DNA of 26,193 nucleotides from a virus, in IMG/VR virus record IMGVR_UViG_3300028735_000031, positions 1-26,193 of that record; one strand, 5' to 3'. The notes beneath the pieces were generated by a model. The model saw only the letters and a program-made list of their open reading frames with translations. It was not told where the DNA came from and ran no database searches. Position 1 is the stretch's first letter, and every line of letters starts with the position of its first letter. The position numbers and the translations under genes were made by a program. Positions 8,015 to 15,600 of this stretch are shown here, one piece after another.

Positions 8015-8626
8015 ATGATTCACGTCGAAACAGTCTCCCCTCCTCCCACTTATCCCGTCACATTGGCGGAAGTGAAGGCTCATCTTCGAATCGCCGGCAC
8101 GGGGGAGGACGGCGTGTTGGAGCAGTACCTTAGCACCGCCGTGGATGTCTCACAGAGCTGTACGGGCAGACGGTGGATCCAGCAAACCTTGCGGCAGATT
8201 CAGACGGCCCCGTACGATGCGCAACAACTGGATCTCGTTCGTGCTCCTGTGATGGAAGTGATATCCATCGAAGGAATGAACCGGGGCGGGGATTGGATAA
8301 CGCTTCAAAACTCATTCACGATCATCGGACAGCGCCTTCTGATTCATTCCCCTCTCCCCGCCTACGACGCCATTCGCATCTCGTACAAAGCGGGCTACTT
8401 CGCGCTATCCGAAACGCCGACAGAGTCAGAACTGCAACAAGCTCGTGCAGCCGTGCCGCCTCCCGTTCGGGCAGCTCTTCTTCAGCTCGTGGGGCATCTG
8501 TACGAGAACCGCGAGGGGCAATCCTACGAGCCACGCTACGCATCGCGCGCCGCTGCGTACGGATCCTCCTCCCTGCCGCCTGTCATTCTGGATCTGTTGC
8601 GCCCGTTCGTATTGTGGGGGACGTGA
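8015..8626 (+). CDS. Head-tail connector protein (gp6-like, phiE125 gp8 type)
   Basis: A 203-residue protein of the helical connector family that docks under the portal and opens the neck. The family pattern is clear: PVTLAEVKAHLRI at the start, a helix with LEQYLSTAVDVSQSCTGRRW, a beta segment with LDLVRAPVMEVISIEG, IRISYKAGY, and a C-terminal helix PPPVRAALLQLVGHLYENREG. This is the first gene after the hairpin at 7962-7998, with a good GGAGG before ATG 8015. Its stop overlaps the next start (TGATG at 8624-8628). Confidence 0.92.
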   Translation: MIHVETVSPPPTYPVTLAEVKAHLRIAGTGEDGVLEQYLSTAVDVSQSCTGRRWIQQTLRQIQTAPYDAQQLDLVRAPVMEVISIEGMNRGGDWITLQNSFTIIGQRLLIHSPLPAYDAIRISYKAGYFALSETPTESELQQARAAVPPPVRAALLQLVGHLYENREGQSYEPRYASRAAAYGSSSLPPVILDLLRPFVLWGT

Positions 8627-8964
8627 TGCGCAGCGGAGAACTGCGTCACAGAGTGGCATTCTACCAGCGCCAACAGACGCCCGACGATGGCGGAGGCGTA
8701 GCGACCTCTTACGTGCTGCACAAAGAGGTCTGGGCGTCGCTGACTCCCCTCTCCAGCTCCCGCATCGCCTTCATGCGTCAGTCCGGCCTTCAGGCTACGC
8801 ACCGCCTCGTGATGCGGTACGATCCATCCATCACAAGCGAGATGGTAGCGGAGTTCGAAGGCAGGCGCTTTCGCATCGAGGGAATGCAGAACACGGACGA
8901 GCGAGATGTGGAACTGGTCCTCACGCTGTTCGAGCTCGGACGGGATACGACGGAGAATCTGTGA
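8626..8964 (+). CDS. Head-tail adaptor / joining protein
   Basis: A 112-residue protein of the phage head-tail joining family (SPP1 gp16 type), which forms the ring between connector and tail. Typical features are the opening MRSGELRHRVAFYQRQ, then DDGGGVATSYV, VWASLTPLSS, ATHRLVMRYDPSIT and FRIEGMQNTDERDVELVL. The frame is open well upstream, but ATG 8626 is chosen because it overlaps the connector stop and gives the usual family length and start. It is translationally coupled at both ends: its stop overlaps the gp10-like start at 8964. Confidence 0.9.
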   Translation: MRSGELRHRVAFYQRQQTPDDGGGVATSYVLHKEVWASLTPLSSSRIAFMRQSGLQATHRLVMRYDPSITSEMVAEFEGRRFRIEGMQNTDERDVELVLTLFELGRDTTENL

Positions 8965-9524
8965 TGGCGCGCCAGAACGTCAAACTCAAACTGGAGGGCT
9001 TCGACAAGCTACAAGAGAAGTTCACTCGTCTGGAAGACGATGTGGCGGAACGCGCGCAGGATATCGTTCAGGATATCTCATTTCAGATCGTCAACGACGC
9101 CAAAGTGGCGGCTCCAGCGGATATGGGCATTCTGCGCAATTCCATCCGCCCGTATTTCTACAGCGGCAGAACCGGGATCGTTGGGGAGATTTCAACGAAC
9201 TGCGGTTACGGAGCGTTTGTGGAATTCGGCACTGGTCCTCTGGGACGCAGCACGTATAAAGGACAACTGCCGGAAGGTTACGTTCACGGATCGGGAGGCA
9301 AGATGCCTCCGATCGAGGTCATTCGGGATTGGTGCCGCCGTCACAAGATTCCGGAATCCGCGGCGTTCGTCATCGCGCGAAAGATTGGACGAAACGGTTT
9401 GAAGGCCCGCCCCTATTTCGTTCCCGCTTGGGAGAAGGCCTTGAAAGATTTCGAGAATGAAATCCGCGAACTGGAAGCGATCGTAGAGAAAGTTTCTACG
9501 AAGGGGAGGAGGGGGAGGAAGTAA
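8964..9524 (+). CDS. HK97 gp10-like head-tail/tail assembly protein
   Basis: A 186-residue protein of the HK97 gp10 family, which takes part in joining or completing the tail at the head-tail interface. Family signs are KLKLEGFDKLQEKFTRLEDDV at the start, VNDAKVAAPADMGILRNSI, YGAFVEFGTGP, and the C-terminal ARPYFVPAWEKALKDFENEI. An insertion of about 40 residues between FGTGP and ARPYF carries a Cys, several His and Arg (VIRDWCRRHKIPESAAF), a helical element seen in some relatives. The frame is open upstream; ATG 8964 overlaps the adaptor stop. The basic end (KGRRGRK) overlaps the next start. Confidence 0.9.
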   Translation: MARQNVKLKLEGFDKLQEKFTRLEDDVAERAQDIVQDISFQIVNDAKVAAPADMGILRNSIRPYFYSGRTGIVGEISTNCGYGAFVEFGTGPLGRSTYKGQLPEGYVHGSGGKMPPIEVIRDWCRRHKIPESAAFVIARKIGRNGLKARPYFVPAWEKALKDFENEIRELEAIVEKVSTKGRRGRK

Positions 9525-9928
9525 TGTCGATCTGGGCGGTCCAGAAGGCGGTGTACGGGCGGCTCAGCTCGGATTCCACGCTGGCGGGAATGGTTCATGG
9601 AATCTACGATATGCAGGTGCCGGATTCCGTTACGCCGAGGTTTCCCTACATCGTGATCGGGGAAAAGAACGAATTGCCGGAGAACAGGCACGACAGGCTG
9701 GGACGCCGAATCTCGTTCTCTATTCATGTCTTCTCCCGCTACCGCGGAACGAAAGAGGCGGCCGAAATTGCGGCTCGCGTGACGGAATTGCTCGAAGGCG
9801 TGAGTCTGCCCGTGGATTCCCCTTGGCATTTCATCACCTGTTTCCTCTCCCAGTCCATCGTGATGGAAGAAGATGTGAACCAGATTCACATTGTGCAGCG
9901 TTTTCAGGCTCACCTCGAGACGACATGA
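9524..9928 (+). CDS. Tail completion/terminator protein (DUF3168 type)
   Basis: A 134-residue protein with the DUF3168 pattern: AVYGRLSSDSTLAGMV at the start, YDMQVPDSVTPRFPYIVIGE, RISFSIHVFSRYRGTKEAAEIAARV, and a closing beta segment with VNQIHIVQRFQAHLE. Members cap the tail tube at the end that joins the head. The start ATG 9524 overlaps the stop of the gp10-like gene (TAATG), and the stop overlaps the glycosyltransferase start (ATGA at 9925-9928). Position in the head-tail interface set is exactly as expected. Confidence 0.9.
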   Translation: MSIWAVQKAVYGRLSSDSTLAGMVHGIYDMQVPDSVTPRFPYIVIGEKNELPENRHDRLGRRISFSIHVFSRYRGTKEAAEIAARVTELLEGVSLPVDSPWHFITCFLSQSIVMEEDVNQIHIVQRFQAHLETT

Positions 9929-11469
9929 AAGTTCCCATAGAGAAACTCTGGCATGGCATCCCGATCTGGGAGTGCCCTTACTGCCGAATCGATTTCAACG
10001 TGGAATCCGAGGCGCTCAATCACATTCACCGCTACCATCGAGTCGACGAGCCCGAGGTGGCTGCCATCATGGTCACCAATCGCCCGGACATGGCGCGCCA
10101 GGCGGCCTTTCAGTTCGCGGCGCAGAGCTGGAGCCGCAAGAAGCTGGTCGTGGTCTCCTCCTCTCCCCGCAAAGCCTTCGACTACGGGGATCTTGAACTG
10201 GAGTTCGTGACGGCGCCGAAGAAGGCGACCATCGGCGCCATGCGTAATCTGGCTCTTTCCGTCGTTCGGAGCCAGTACGCTACTCACTGGGACGACGATG
10301 AGGTGTACCACGCTCGCAGAATAGAGTCATACGTCGACGCCGTCGCCCGATCCAAAGTGAGGCTCGCAGGCGTTCATCGTCACTTGTATAGCGACGGCGA
10401 GCGCGTGCTGCGGTACGATACCAGGACATCCTACCTCACCGGAGCCACGCTGTTCTACGAGAGCGATCTGGCGCGCGTCATTCGCTTCCCCGATGTGATG
10501 ATTGGGGAGGAGGAGGTCTTCGCGCAGCAGTGCGCCAAGGACGGGATTCCAATCGGAGGCTTGCCGGAGGACCTCCAGGTAGCGCTCGTGCACGGCCGCA
10601 ATACGAGTCCGAAGAATCTGGATAACGAGGCGTTTCATCCGACGGATTTTCGCTTTCCGCTTCCTCCTCGTTCCGTCGTGATCGGAATCACGACATGGGA
10701 AGACGACGATGTAGGGCTGGAGAACATTGATCACGCAGCACGGGAATGCCTTCGCTGGCGTAGGCTCGGGATCGATGCCGTGCTGGTCGTGGCAGACAGC
10801 GGGAGCGGGGACAACTATCGGGATCGCGCGCGGTCGCGCCTGGCATCCTCCGGCTGCCCTTACAGTTTCATCGTGAATCCCCGCCTTCGCGGAGTCAGCG
10901 TGACGCGAAACCAGATTCTGGACGAAGCCGCTAGTCTGAACGCGGAGTTCATTGTCTTCATCGACGGAGATATCACCGTCGTTCCGTGGTCTACCATGTC
11001 GCTCGTCTGGGAGCTGGCGTGGATGCCGGATGCGGCTTGCCTCGGATTGTGGAGCGGCGGCTGCCGAAGCGACGGCCCGCCCGGAACGTGGCCCGGCTCA
11101 TCCCGTCTGGTGCTCAGCGATAGCCGGGATATCGCATGGACGCAGTACGGAGCCTTCCGAATGGAAGCCTTTCGCGATTTGCGTTTCGAAACGGAAGGCC
11201 CGTTTCAGGAGCCGGGATATGGCTTGGAGGATGTCGATATCGCCTGGGAGTTCGAACGGCGCGGCTGGCGTATTCGCCATCTGACCGGGCTGTCTTACCT
11301 GCATCGAAGCCGAAGCTCCAGCGTCCGGCGCCTGCTCTCTATCGGCGTAGACGCCGCCGACGCCTGGAAAGACCGCTTTGATTTTCTCGCCGCCAAGTGG
11401 CGCGGCTTGGAGCCGTACGAATCCCGCCTTCGCGATCTTCCAAAGTGGAGTCCCGGCAAGCGAGAATAA
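9925..11469 (+). CDS. Two-domain GT-A (GT2-like) glycosyltransferase with N-terminal C2H2-type motif
   Basis: A 514-residue protein. Residues 17-38 form a zinc-finger-like motif (Cys17, Cys20, His33, His38). A first glycosyltransferase-like unit starts near residue 46 (VAAIMVTNRPDMARQ) with MRNLAL and a WDDDE motif (Asp123-125) as the likely DxD metal/nucleotide-sugar site. A second unit starts near residue 252 (VVIGITTWE) with VTRNQILDEA, FIDGD (Asp347, Asp349) as its DxD, and GYGLEDVDIAWEFERRGW near 431-448, the usual C-terminal block of GT2 enzymes. No membrane segment is seen, so it should act in the cytoplasm. It lies between tail completion and tail tube genes, with its start overlapping the former, so a virion protein is a natural acceptor. 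Donor and acceptor are unknown; modification of the host surface is another possibility. Confidence 0.88.
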   Translation: MKVPIEKLWHGIPIWECPYCRIDFNVESEALNHIHRYHRVDEPEVAAIMVTNRPDMARQAAFQFAAQSWSRKKLVVVSSSPRKAFDYGDLELEFVTAPKKATIGAMRNLALSVVRSQYATHWDDDEVYHARRIESYVDAVARSKVRLAGVHRHLYSDGERVLRYDTRTSYLTGATLFYESDLARVIRFPDVMIGEEEVFAQQCAKDGIPIGGLPEDLQVALVHGRNTSPKNLDNEAFHPTDFRFPLPPRSVVIGITTWEDDDVGLENIDHAARECLRWRRLGIDAVLVVADSGSGDNYRDRARSRLASSGCPYSFIVNPRLRGVSVTRNQILDEAASLNAEFIVFIDGDITVVPWSTMSLVWELAWMPDAACLGLWSGGCRSDGPPGTWPGSSRLVLSDSRDIAWTQYGAFRMEAFRDLRFETEGPFQEPGYGLEDVDIAWEFERRGWRIRHLTGLSYLHRSRSSSVRRLLSIGVDAADAWKDRFDFLAAKWRGLEPYESRLRDLPKWSPGKRE

Positions 11470-11488
11470 TCCAGGGATAGTGAATTTC

Positions 11489-11501
11489 GCGCCAGTGGCG
11501 C
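11489..11501 (+). promoter_or_regulatory. Small hairpin before the tail tube gene
   Basis: GCGCC (11489-11493) and GGCGC (11497-11501) can form a short stem with a 3-base loop. It lies in the 51-base gap between the glycosyltransferase stop and the tail tube start, just upstream of the SD GGAG at 11509-11512. It may mark a processing site or limit read-through translation. Short stems like this also occur by chance in GC-rich DNA. Confidence 0.3.
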
Positions 11502-11520
11502 CACGACAGGAGATTCCTAG

Positions 11521-11955
11521 ATGTCGAATGCCATTTCCGCCAAGGGGACGCTGCTCAAGGTCAGCGACGGAGCGAGCCCCCCGGTCTATAACACGATCGC
11601 TGAGATCCGCAGTCTCAGCGGACCGACGTTCCAAGCCGATGTGCTGGATGCGACTGTGCACAATACGCCGAGTGCGTGGCGGCAGTTCATTTCCGGCCTT
11701 CTGGACGGCGGCGAGATCTCGATGGATATCAATTTCATCCCGACCGACGCCACGCATGAAGCCGCGTCCACGGGGCTGCTGTATCTCTTCCAGAACCGCG
11801 TCCAGCGCAACTTCCAACTCGTATTCCCCGATACGGGCAACACGACCTGGACGATTCCCGGCATCGTGACCGGATTCGAAATGAGTGCGGACCCGGCGGA
11901 CATTCTGAGCGCGAGTGTCACGATCAAGGTGAACGGCGCCCCGACGTTCTCCTAA
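11521..11955 (+). CDS. Major tail tube protein
   Basis: A 144-residue protein matching the siphovirus tail tube subunit family. It opens with SAKGTLLKVSDG and IAEIRSLSGPTFQADVLDAT, followed by SGLLDGGEISMDINFIP and the family-typical end with WTIPGIVTGFEMSADPADILSASVTIKVNG. Many copies stack as rings to form the hollow tail. SD GGAG at 11509-11512 and ATG 11521 are well spaced, so unlike its neighbours it starts independently, as expected for a highly expressed subunit. A strong hairpin follows at 11968-11992. Confidence 0.92.
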   Translation: MSNAISAKGTLLKVSDGASPPVYNTIAEIRSLSGPTFQADVLDATVHNTPSAWRQFISGLLDGGEISMDINFIPTDATHEAASTGLLYLFQNRVQRNFQLVFPDTGNTTWTIPGIVTGFEMSADPADILSASVTIKVNGAPTFS

Positions 11956-11967
11956 TTCAGAGGCTTG

Positions 11968-11992
11968 GGAGGCCCGAGGTAGTCGGGCCTCC
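11968..11992 (+). terminator. Strong hairpin after the tail tube gene
   Basis: GGAGGCCCGA at 11968-11977 pairs perfectly with TCGGGCCTCC at 11983-11992, a 10-bp GC-rich stem with a 5-base loop. No T-tract follows, so it is either a partial terminator or a stabiliser of the 3' end of tube mRNA. It separates the abundant tube protein from the low-copy chaperones and tape measure, a logical place to reduce expression. Confidence 0.6.
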
Positions 11993-12019
11993 TCCAAACG
12001 AGAGTGAGGAGTTCATGCC

Positions 12020-12358
12020 GTGCATGACCATGTGTTGTTCCCCGAAGTGCCCGTGGAGCTGGATCGCACGCGGCACTTCAGAATCGATTTCAACGCCCTG
12101 ATCCAGATTCAGCAGTCGTTGGACGGCCAGCTCCCCGCCGATGGGCAGATAATGCGCCTTCCGATGTCGAAGGTACGGGATGTGTTCGCGGCAGCGTTGC
12201 GTCACGAGGATCCGAATCTGACACCTGCCGACGTGGGCAGGTGGATCCATATCGGAAATATGAAGGACGCCCTCGCAGCGTTTGAGCGCGCGTGGAAACT
12301 GGCGATGGGGGAGGGGGAATTCCCCGCCCGCCCTCTTCTGCGCGCCATGCTTCAATAG
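12020..12358 (+). CDS. Tail assembly chaperone, upstream frame (G-like)
   Basis: A 112-residue protein with a composition and pattern typical of tail assembly chaperones: PEVPVELDRTRHFRIDFNALIQIQQSL, then VRDVFAAALRHEDPNLTPADVGRWI and a final helix DALAAFERAWKLAMGEGE. Such proteins coat the tape measure protein during tail assembly and are absent from the finished virion. GTG 12020 is chosen because GAGGAG at 12006-12011 is correctly spaced; the ATG at 12015 is out of frame. The 3' end overlaps the next frame by 67 bases, the classic layout for a programmed frameshift product. Confidence 0.85.
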   Translation: MHDHVLFPEVPVELDRTRHFRIDFNALIQIQQSLDGQLPADGQIMRLPMSKVRDVFAAALRHEDPNLTPADVGRWIHIGNMKDALAAFERAWKLAMGEGEFPARPLLRAMLQ

Positions 12359-12669
12359 ATTGGCTGCATCTATGGGCGGTGGCGCGCTACGATCTACGGC
12401 TAACGGATGGGGAGTTCCTCCGTCTCACTCCCGCCCAGTTTCGCGCCCTCTTCGAACGCCGTCTGGTCGATCTGGAGGAACAGGATTCCCACGCAGCCCT
12501 CGTCTGTACGCTGCTCGCGAACATTCATCGTGGCAAGAACAAGCGCCCGTTCAAGATCGAGGATTTCATGCCGCAACGGCGGGGCAATCGGACCGTTCGC
12601 CGGGAGCAGACCTGGCAGGAGCAGTTGGAGATGGTGAAGAAGTGGCACGTTCTGTTCGGAGGTAAGTGA
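12292..12669 (+). CDS. Tail assembly chaperone, downstream frame (T-like), probably made as a frameshift fusion
   Basis: The open frame lies -1 relative to the upstream chaperone, overlaps it by 67 bases, and ends at the tape measure start. The conserved-looking part begins near 12355 (SIDWLHLWAVARYDLRLTDGEFLRLTPAQFRALFERR), resembling the T part of G/GT chaperones; a short basic C-terminus follows. The frame has no ATG until far downstream; the only possible starts are GTG 12292 and GTG 12379, both without a clear SD. That argues for production as a fusion by -1 frameshifting in the overlap. G-runs at 12307-12317 and the palindrome GGGGAATTCCCC at 12314-12325 are the only distinctive elements, and neither gives a standard X-XXY-YYZ slip site. 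Confidence 0.75.
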   Translation: METGDGGGGIPRPPSSARHASIDWLHLWAVARYDLRLTDGEFLRLTPAQFRALFERRLVDLEEQDSHAALVCTLLANIHRGKNKRPFKIEDFMPQRRGNRTVRREQTWQEQLEMVKKWHVLFGGK

Positions 12670-15600
12670 TGGCGGTCAAGGTCGGCGACTTGTACGCGCG
12701 CCTCGGGATGGATGTCTCTGAATTCCAGGAAGGGCTTCAGAAAGCAGGCCAAAGCCTGCAAGACGTCGCCGACAAGATGATCAAGGTCGGCGCCTCAATG
12801 ACCGCAGCCATCACTGCGCCCCTGACAGGAATCGCAGCCGCCAGCCTAAGTCAGTTCTCTTCTTTTGAAGCCTCCATGAACAAAGTGGAGGCGCTGCTTC
12901 GAGATTTCAGCAACAATAGCCCGGAATATTTGAAGAACTTCAAGGGTGAGATGGACGACCTGTCCAAGCTGACGATCAAGCTCGGACAGGACACCCAATA
13001 CTCCTCCCAGCAGGTCGCGGACGCCATGACGAAACTGGCGTCCTCCGGCTTCAGCGCCGTGCAGATCATGCAGGGTCTGCCGGGCGTGTTGAGCCTGGCC
13101 GCGTCCGGTCAATTGGAGCTTGCTAGCGCAGCGGAAATCGCTGCGGCCATCATGGGAGGATTCGGGCTCCAGGCATCGGAGATCGGCCGCGTCGCGGATA
13201 TCCTGGCGAAATCCGCGTCGTCCTCCGCAACGACGGTGGAAGAGCTCGGATTCGCTTTCAAATATGTCGGCCCGGTCGCGAAGGCGGCTGGGCTGACCCT
13301 GAACGAAACCGCGGCGGCTCTGCAAGTGCTGGCAAACGCGGGCATTCGCGGGGAGAAGGCGGGCACGGCGATTCGGAACATGATCTCCGACCTGCTCAAT
13401 CCGAGCAAAGAAGCCGCGGAGCTAATGCAGCGTCTGGGGGTCCATGTCACAGACGTCAGCGGGAAGATGCTTCCGCTTGCGGACATCATCGATCAATTCA
13501 AGAAGGCGCAGATCGGAGTGGCGGATGCGTTCACGATCTGGGGGCAGCGCGCCAGCGACGTGCTGCCGTTGCTTGCAGCAGGCGGCGACAAGATCCGCAA
13601 TCTGACGAAGGAGCTCCAGAACGCAGAGGGCGCCGCCAAACAGATGTCCGATACGATGCGTCGCGGCCTCGGAGGAGCTCAAGAAGAGTTCTTCGGATCG
13701 CTTGAAACGCTCGGCATCGCCATCGGCAAGGTGCTGGCGCCCGCCCTGGAACAGCTCTACAGGACCGGCATCCAGGTGCTGAATTGGGTGACCGACATGG
13801 TCGCGGCTTTCGGGAAGCTCCCCCAGCCCGTGCAGACTACTGTCATGGCCATTGCTGGTCTGGCAGCCGCCGTCGGCCCGTTGCTTCTTGCGCTCGGCGG
13901 GCTGGTGAAGGCGCTTCCCCTCATTAGCGAGGGATTCGCCCTCGTTACGGCTGCCAAAGGGGCCCTCGTTAGCGGATTCACCTCTCTATCCGGCATCATA
14001 GAGAATGTCGTATTTGCATTGCGCAACAATATGGTCAGCGCGCTGAGCGGAGCCGAGCTCGCCATCGTGCGCGTGGGACAGGCGGCCATTCTGGCGGGCG
14101 GGGCGTTCGTTGGGTGGCAGCTTGGCTCCTGGCTGCGGGACAATATCCCTGCCGTCCGCGAATTCGGGAATGCCTTGGGATCCGCAATAGACAGAGTGAC
14201 GGGACTTGGCACCGCCATCTCCTACATCACCGGCGCCCAAGGAAACCTAAAACGATCGAATGAGGATCTCGCGTTCAGCGTTCAGAAACTGGAAGCCGCC
14301 CTCCGAGCCAAAGGAGTCGCCGTCAGCCAGGGCAGCATGAGCCTGGAGGAGTACGCCGGCAAGCTGCGCGAGATGATTGCCACGGTCAGCACGGCGCCCC
14401 AAGCCGTACAGAGCGCAGGACAAGCTATCGCAGAGCTGAAGCGCGTGACCGATTCCGTAGCTTCCATCAGCTCCAAGATCTCCATCGGACTGGACGCCGC
14501 TGGGATGCAGAAGGCGCGAGCGGAGCTGGAGGCCTACCGCGACCGGATTATCGAGATTCAGAAGCAGGTGGAGGAGGCCGCCAAAGCGGGGAAGATCAGC
14601 CGCGGTGATCAGGTGCAGATCGAGAAACAGCTCGCGGACGCCATGAGCCAGGTGAAGGCCCAACTGGCCCTCGTGGGCGGGGAGGCTCAGACTACCTCTC
14701 ACAGCCTTGGAGCCCTTGCCAAGAACTCGGACGAGGCCAAGGAAGCCGCCCGGCGGATGAAGGAGGCTCACCACGAGGCGGCGCAATCGCTCAAGCGCCT
14801 GCGTGATATTCTGGACGATCTTCCAAAGGATTATGCTTCCTTCAAGCATATGGAGGAGCAAGGCTTCAACGCTTCCGCTGCGATCCGGCAACTCCAGGAA
14901 TACATCCGCGATCTGTCCTATGCGTATTCGCAGAGTCTCAATCCCGCCCTCGCGCAGCACATCACGACGGCGGATCTGGCGATCCAGAAACTTCGCGAAC
15001 TGCAACGCGCATCACAAGCGGAGGATATGGAGCGCGGATGGCAGCGCCTAAGCGAGTACGCCCAGAAAGCCGCTTCCGATCTGAGGAACCTCTCCGCTCC
15101 CCCAGAACTTATCAGCAGCCTGACCGTATTGGGGGATCGCGCGAAGGAGACCTACGGCCAGATCGATGATGCCTACAAGGCTCTCGGCATCACGTCCCAA
15201 TACGTGCTGGCCAATCAAGCGACCAAGACGAAAGAAGCCTTCGACGTCATCACGAAAGCATACGAGGATGGCAAGGCCACTCTGCTTGAGTACAAGCAAG
15301 CCTACCTCGCCATGCTGGAATCCCAGATCGCCGTCAAGGTGAACGCCGGCGAGGACGTGAGCACGATGGTCGCCAACGCCAAGGCGGTGAAGGACGAGAT
15401 CGAGCAGATGGTCTCGGTGGCGAACATCGGGAAGAAACAGATGGACGATTTGAACGTGCTGGGGCGGCAGATCAGTACCATCCTCAGCGATATGGGAAGA
15501 GGGTTGGCCGACGCCATCCTCTCAGGGCGCAATCTGGGCGAAGTGATAACGAACGTGTTCGACCAGATTCTTCGCGCCGTGCTTCGTTTCGTACTCGAAG

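Noticed and set aside
6248-8083. A 611-residue open frame on the minus strand across capsid and connector genes
   Set aside because: It lies opposite three well-supported genes, is rich in His and Arg as antisense shadows of GC-rich genes are, and has no recognisable domain.
8173-8625. Upstream extension of the head-tail adaptor frame
   Set aside because: It overlaps the connector gene in another frame, and the family start is at ATG 8626.
8445-8963. Upstream extension of the gp10-like frame
   Set aside because: It overlaps two real genes, and the conserved N-terminus begins at ATG 8964.
12015-12017. ATG at 12015 as the chaperone start
   Set aside because: It is out of frame with the chaperone; GTG 12020 has the SD at proper spacing.
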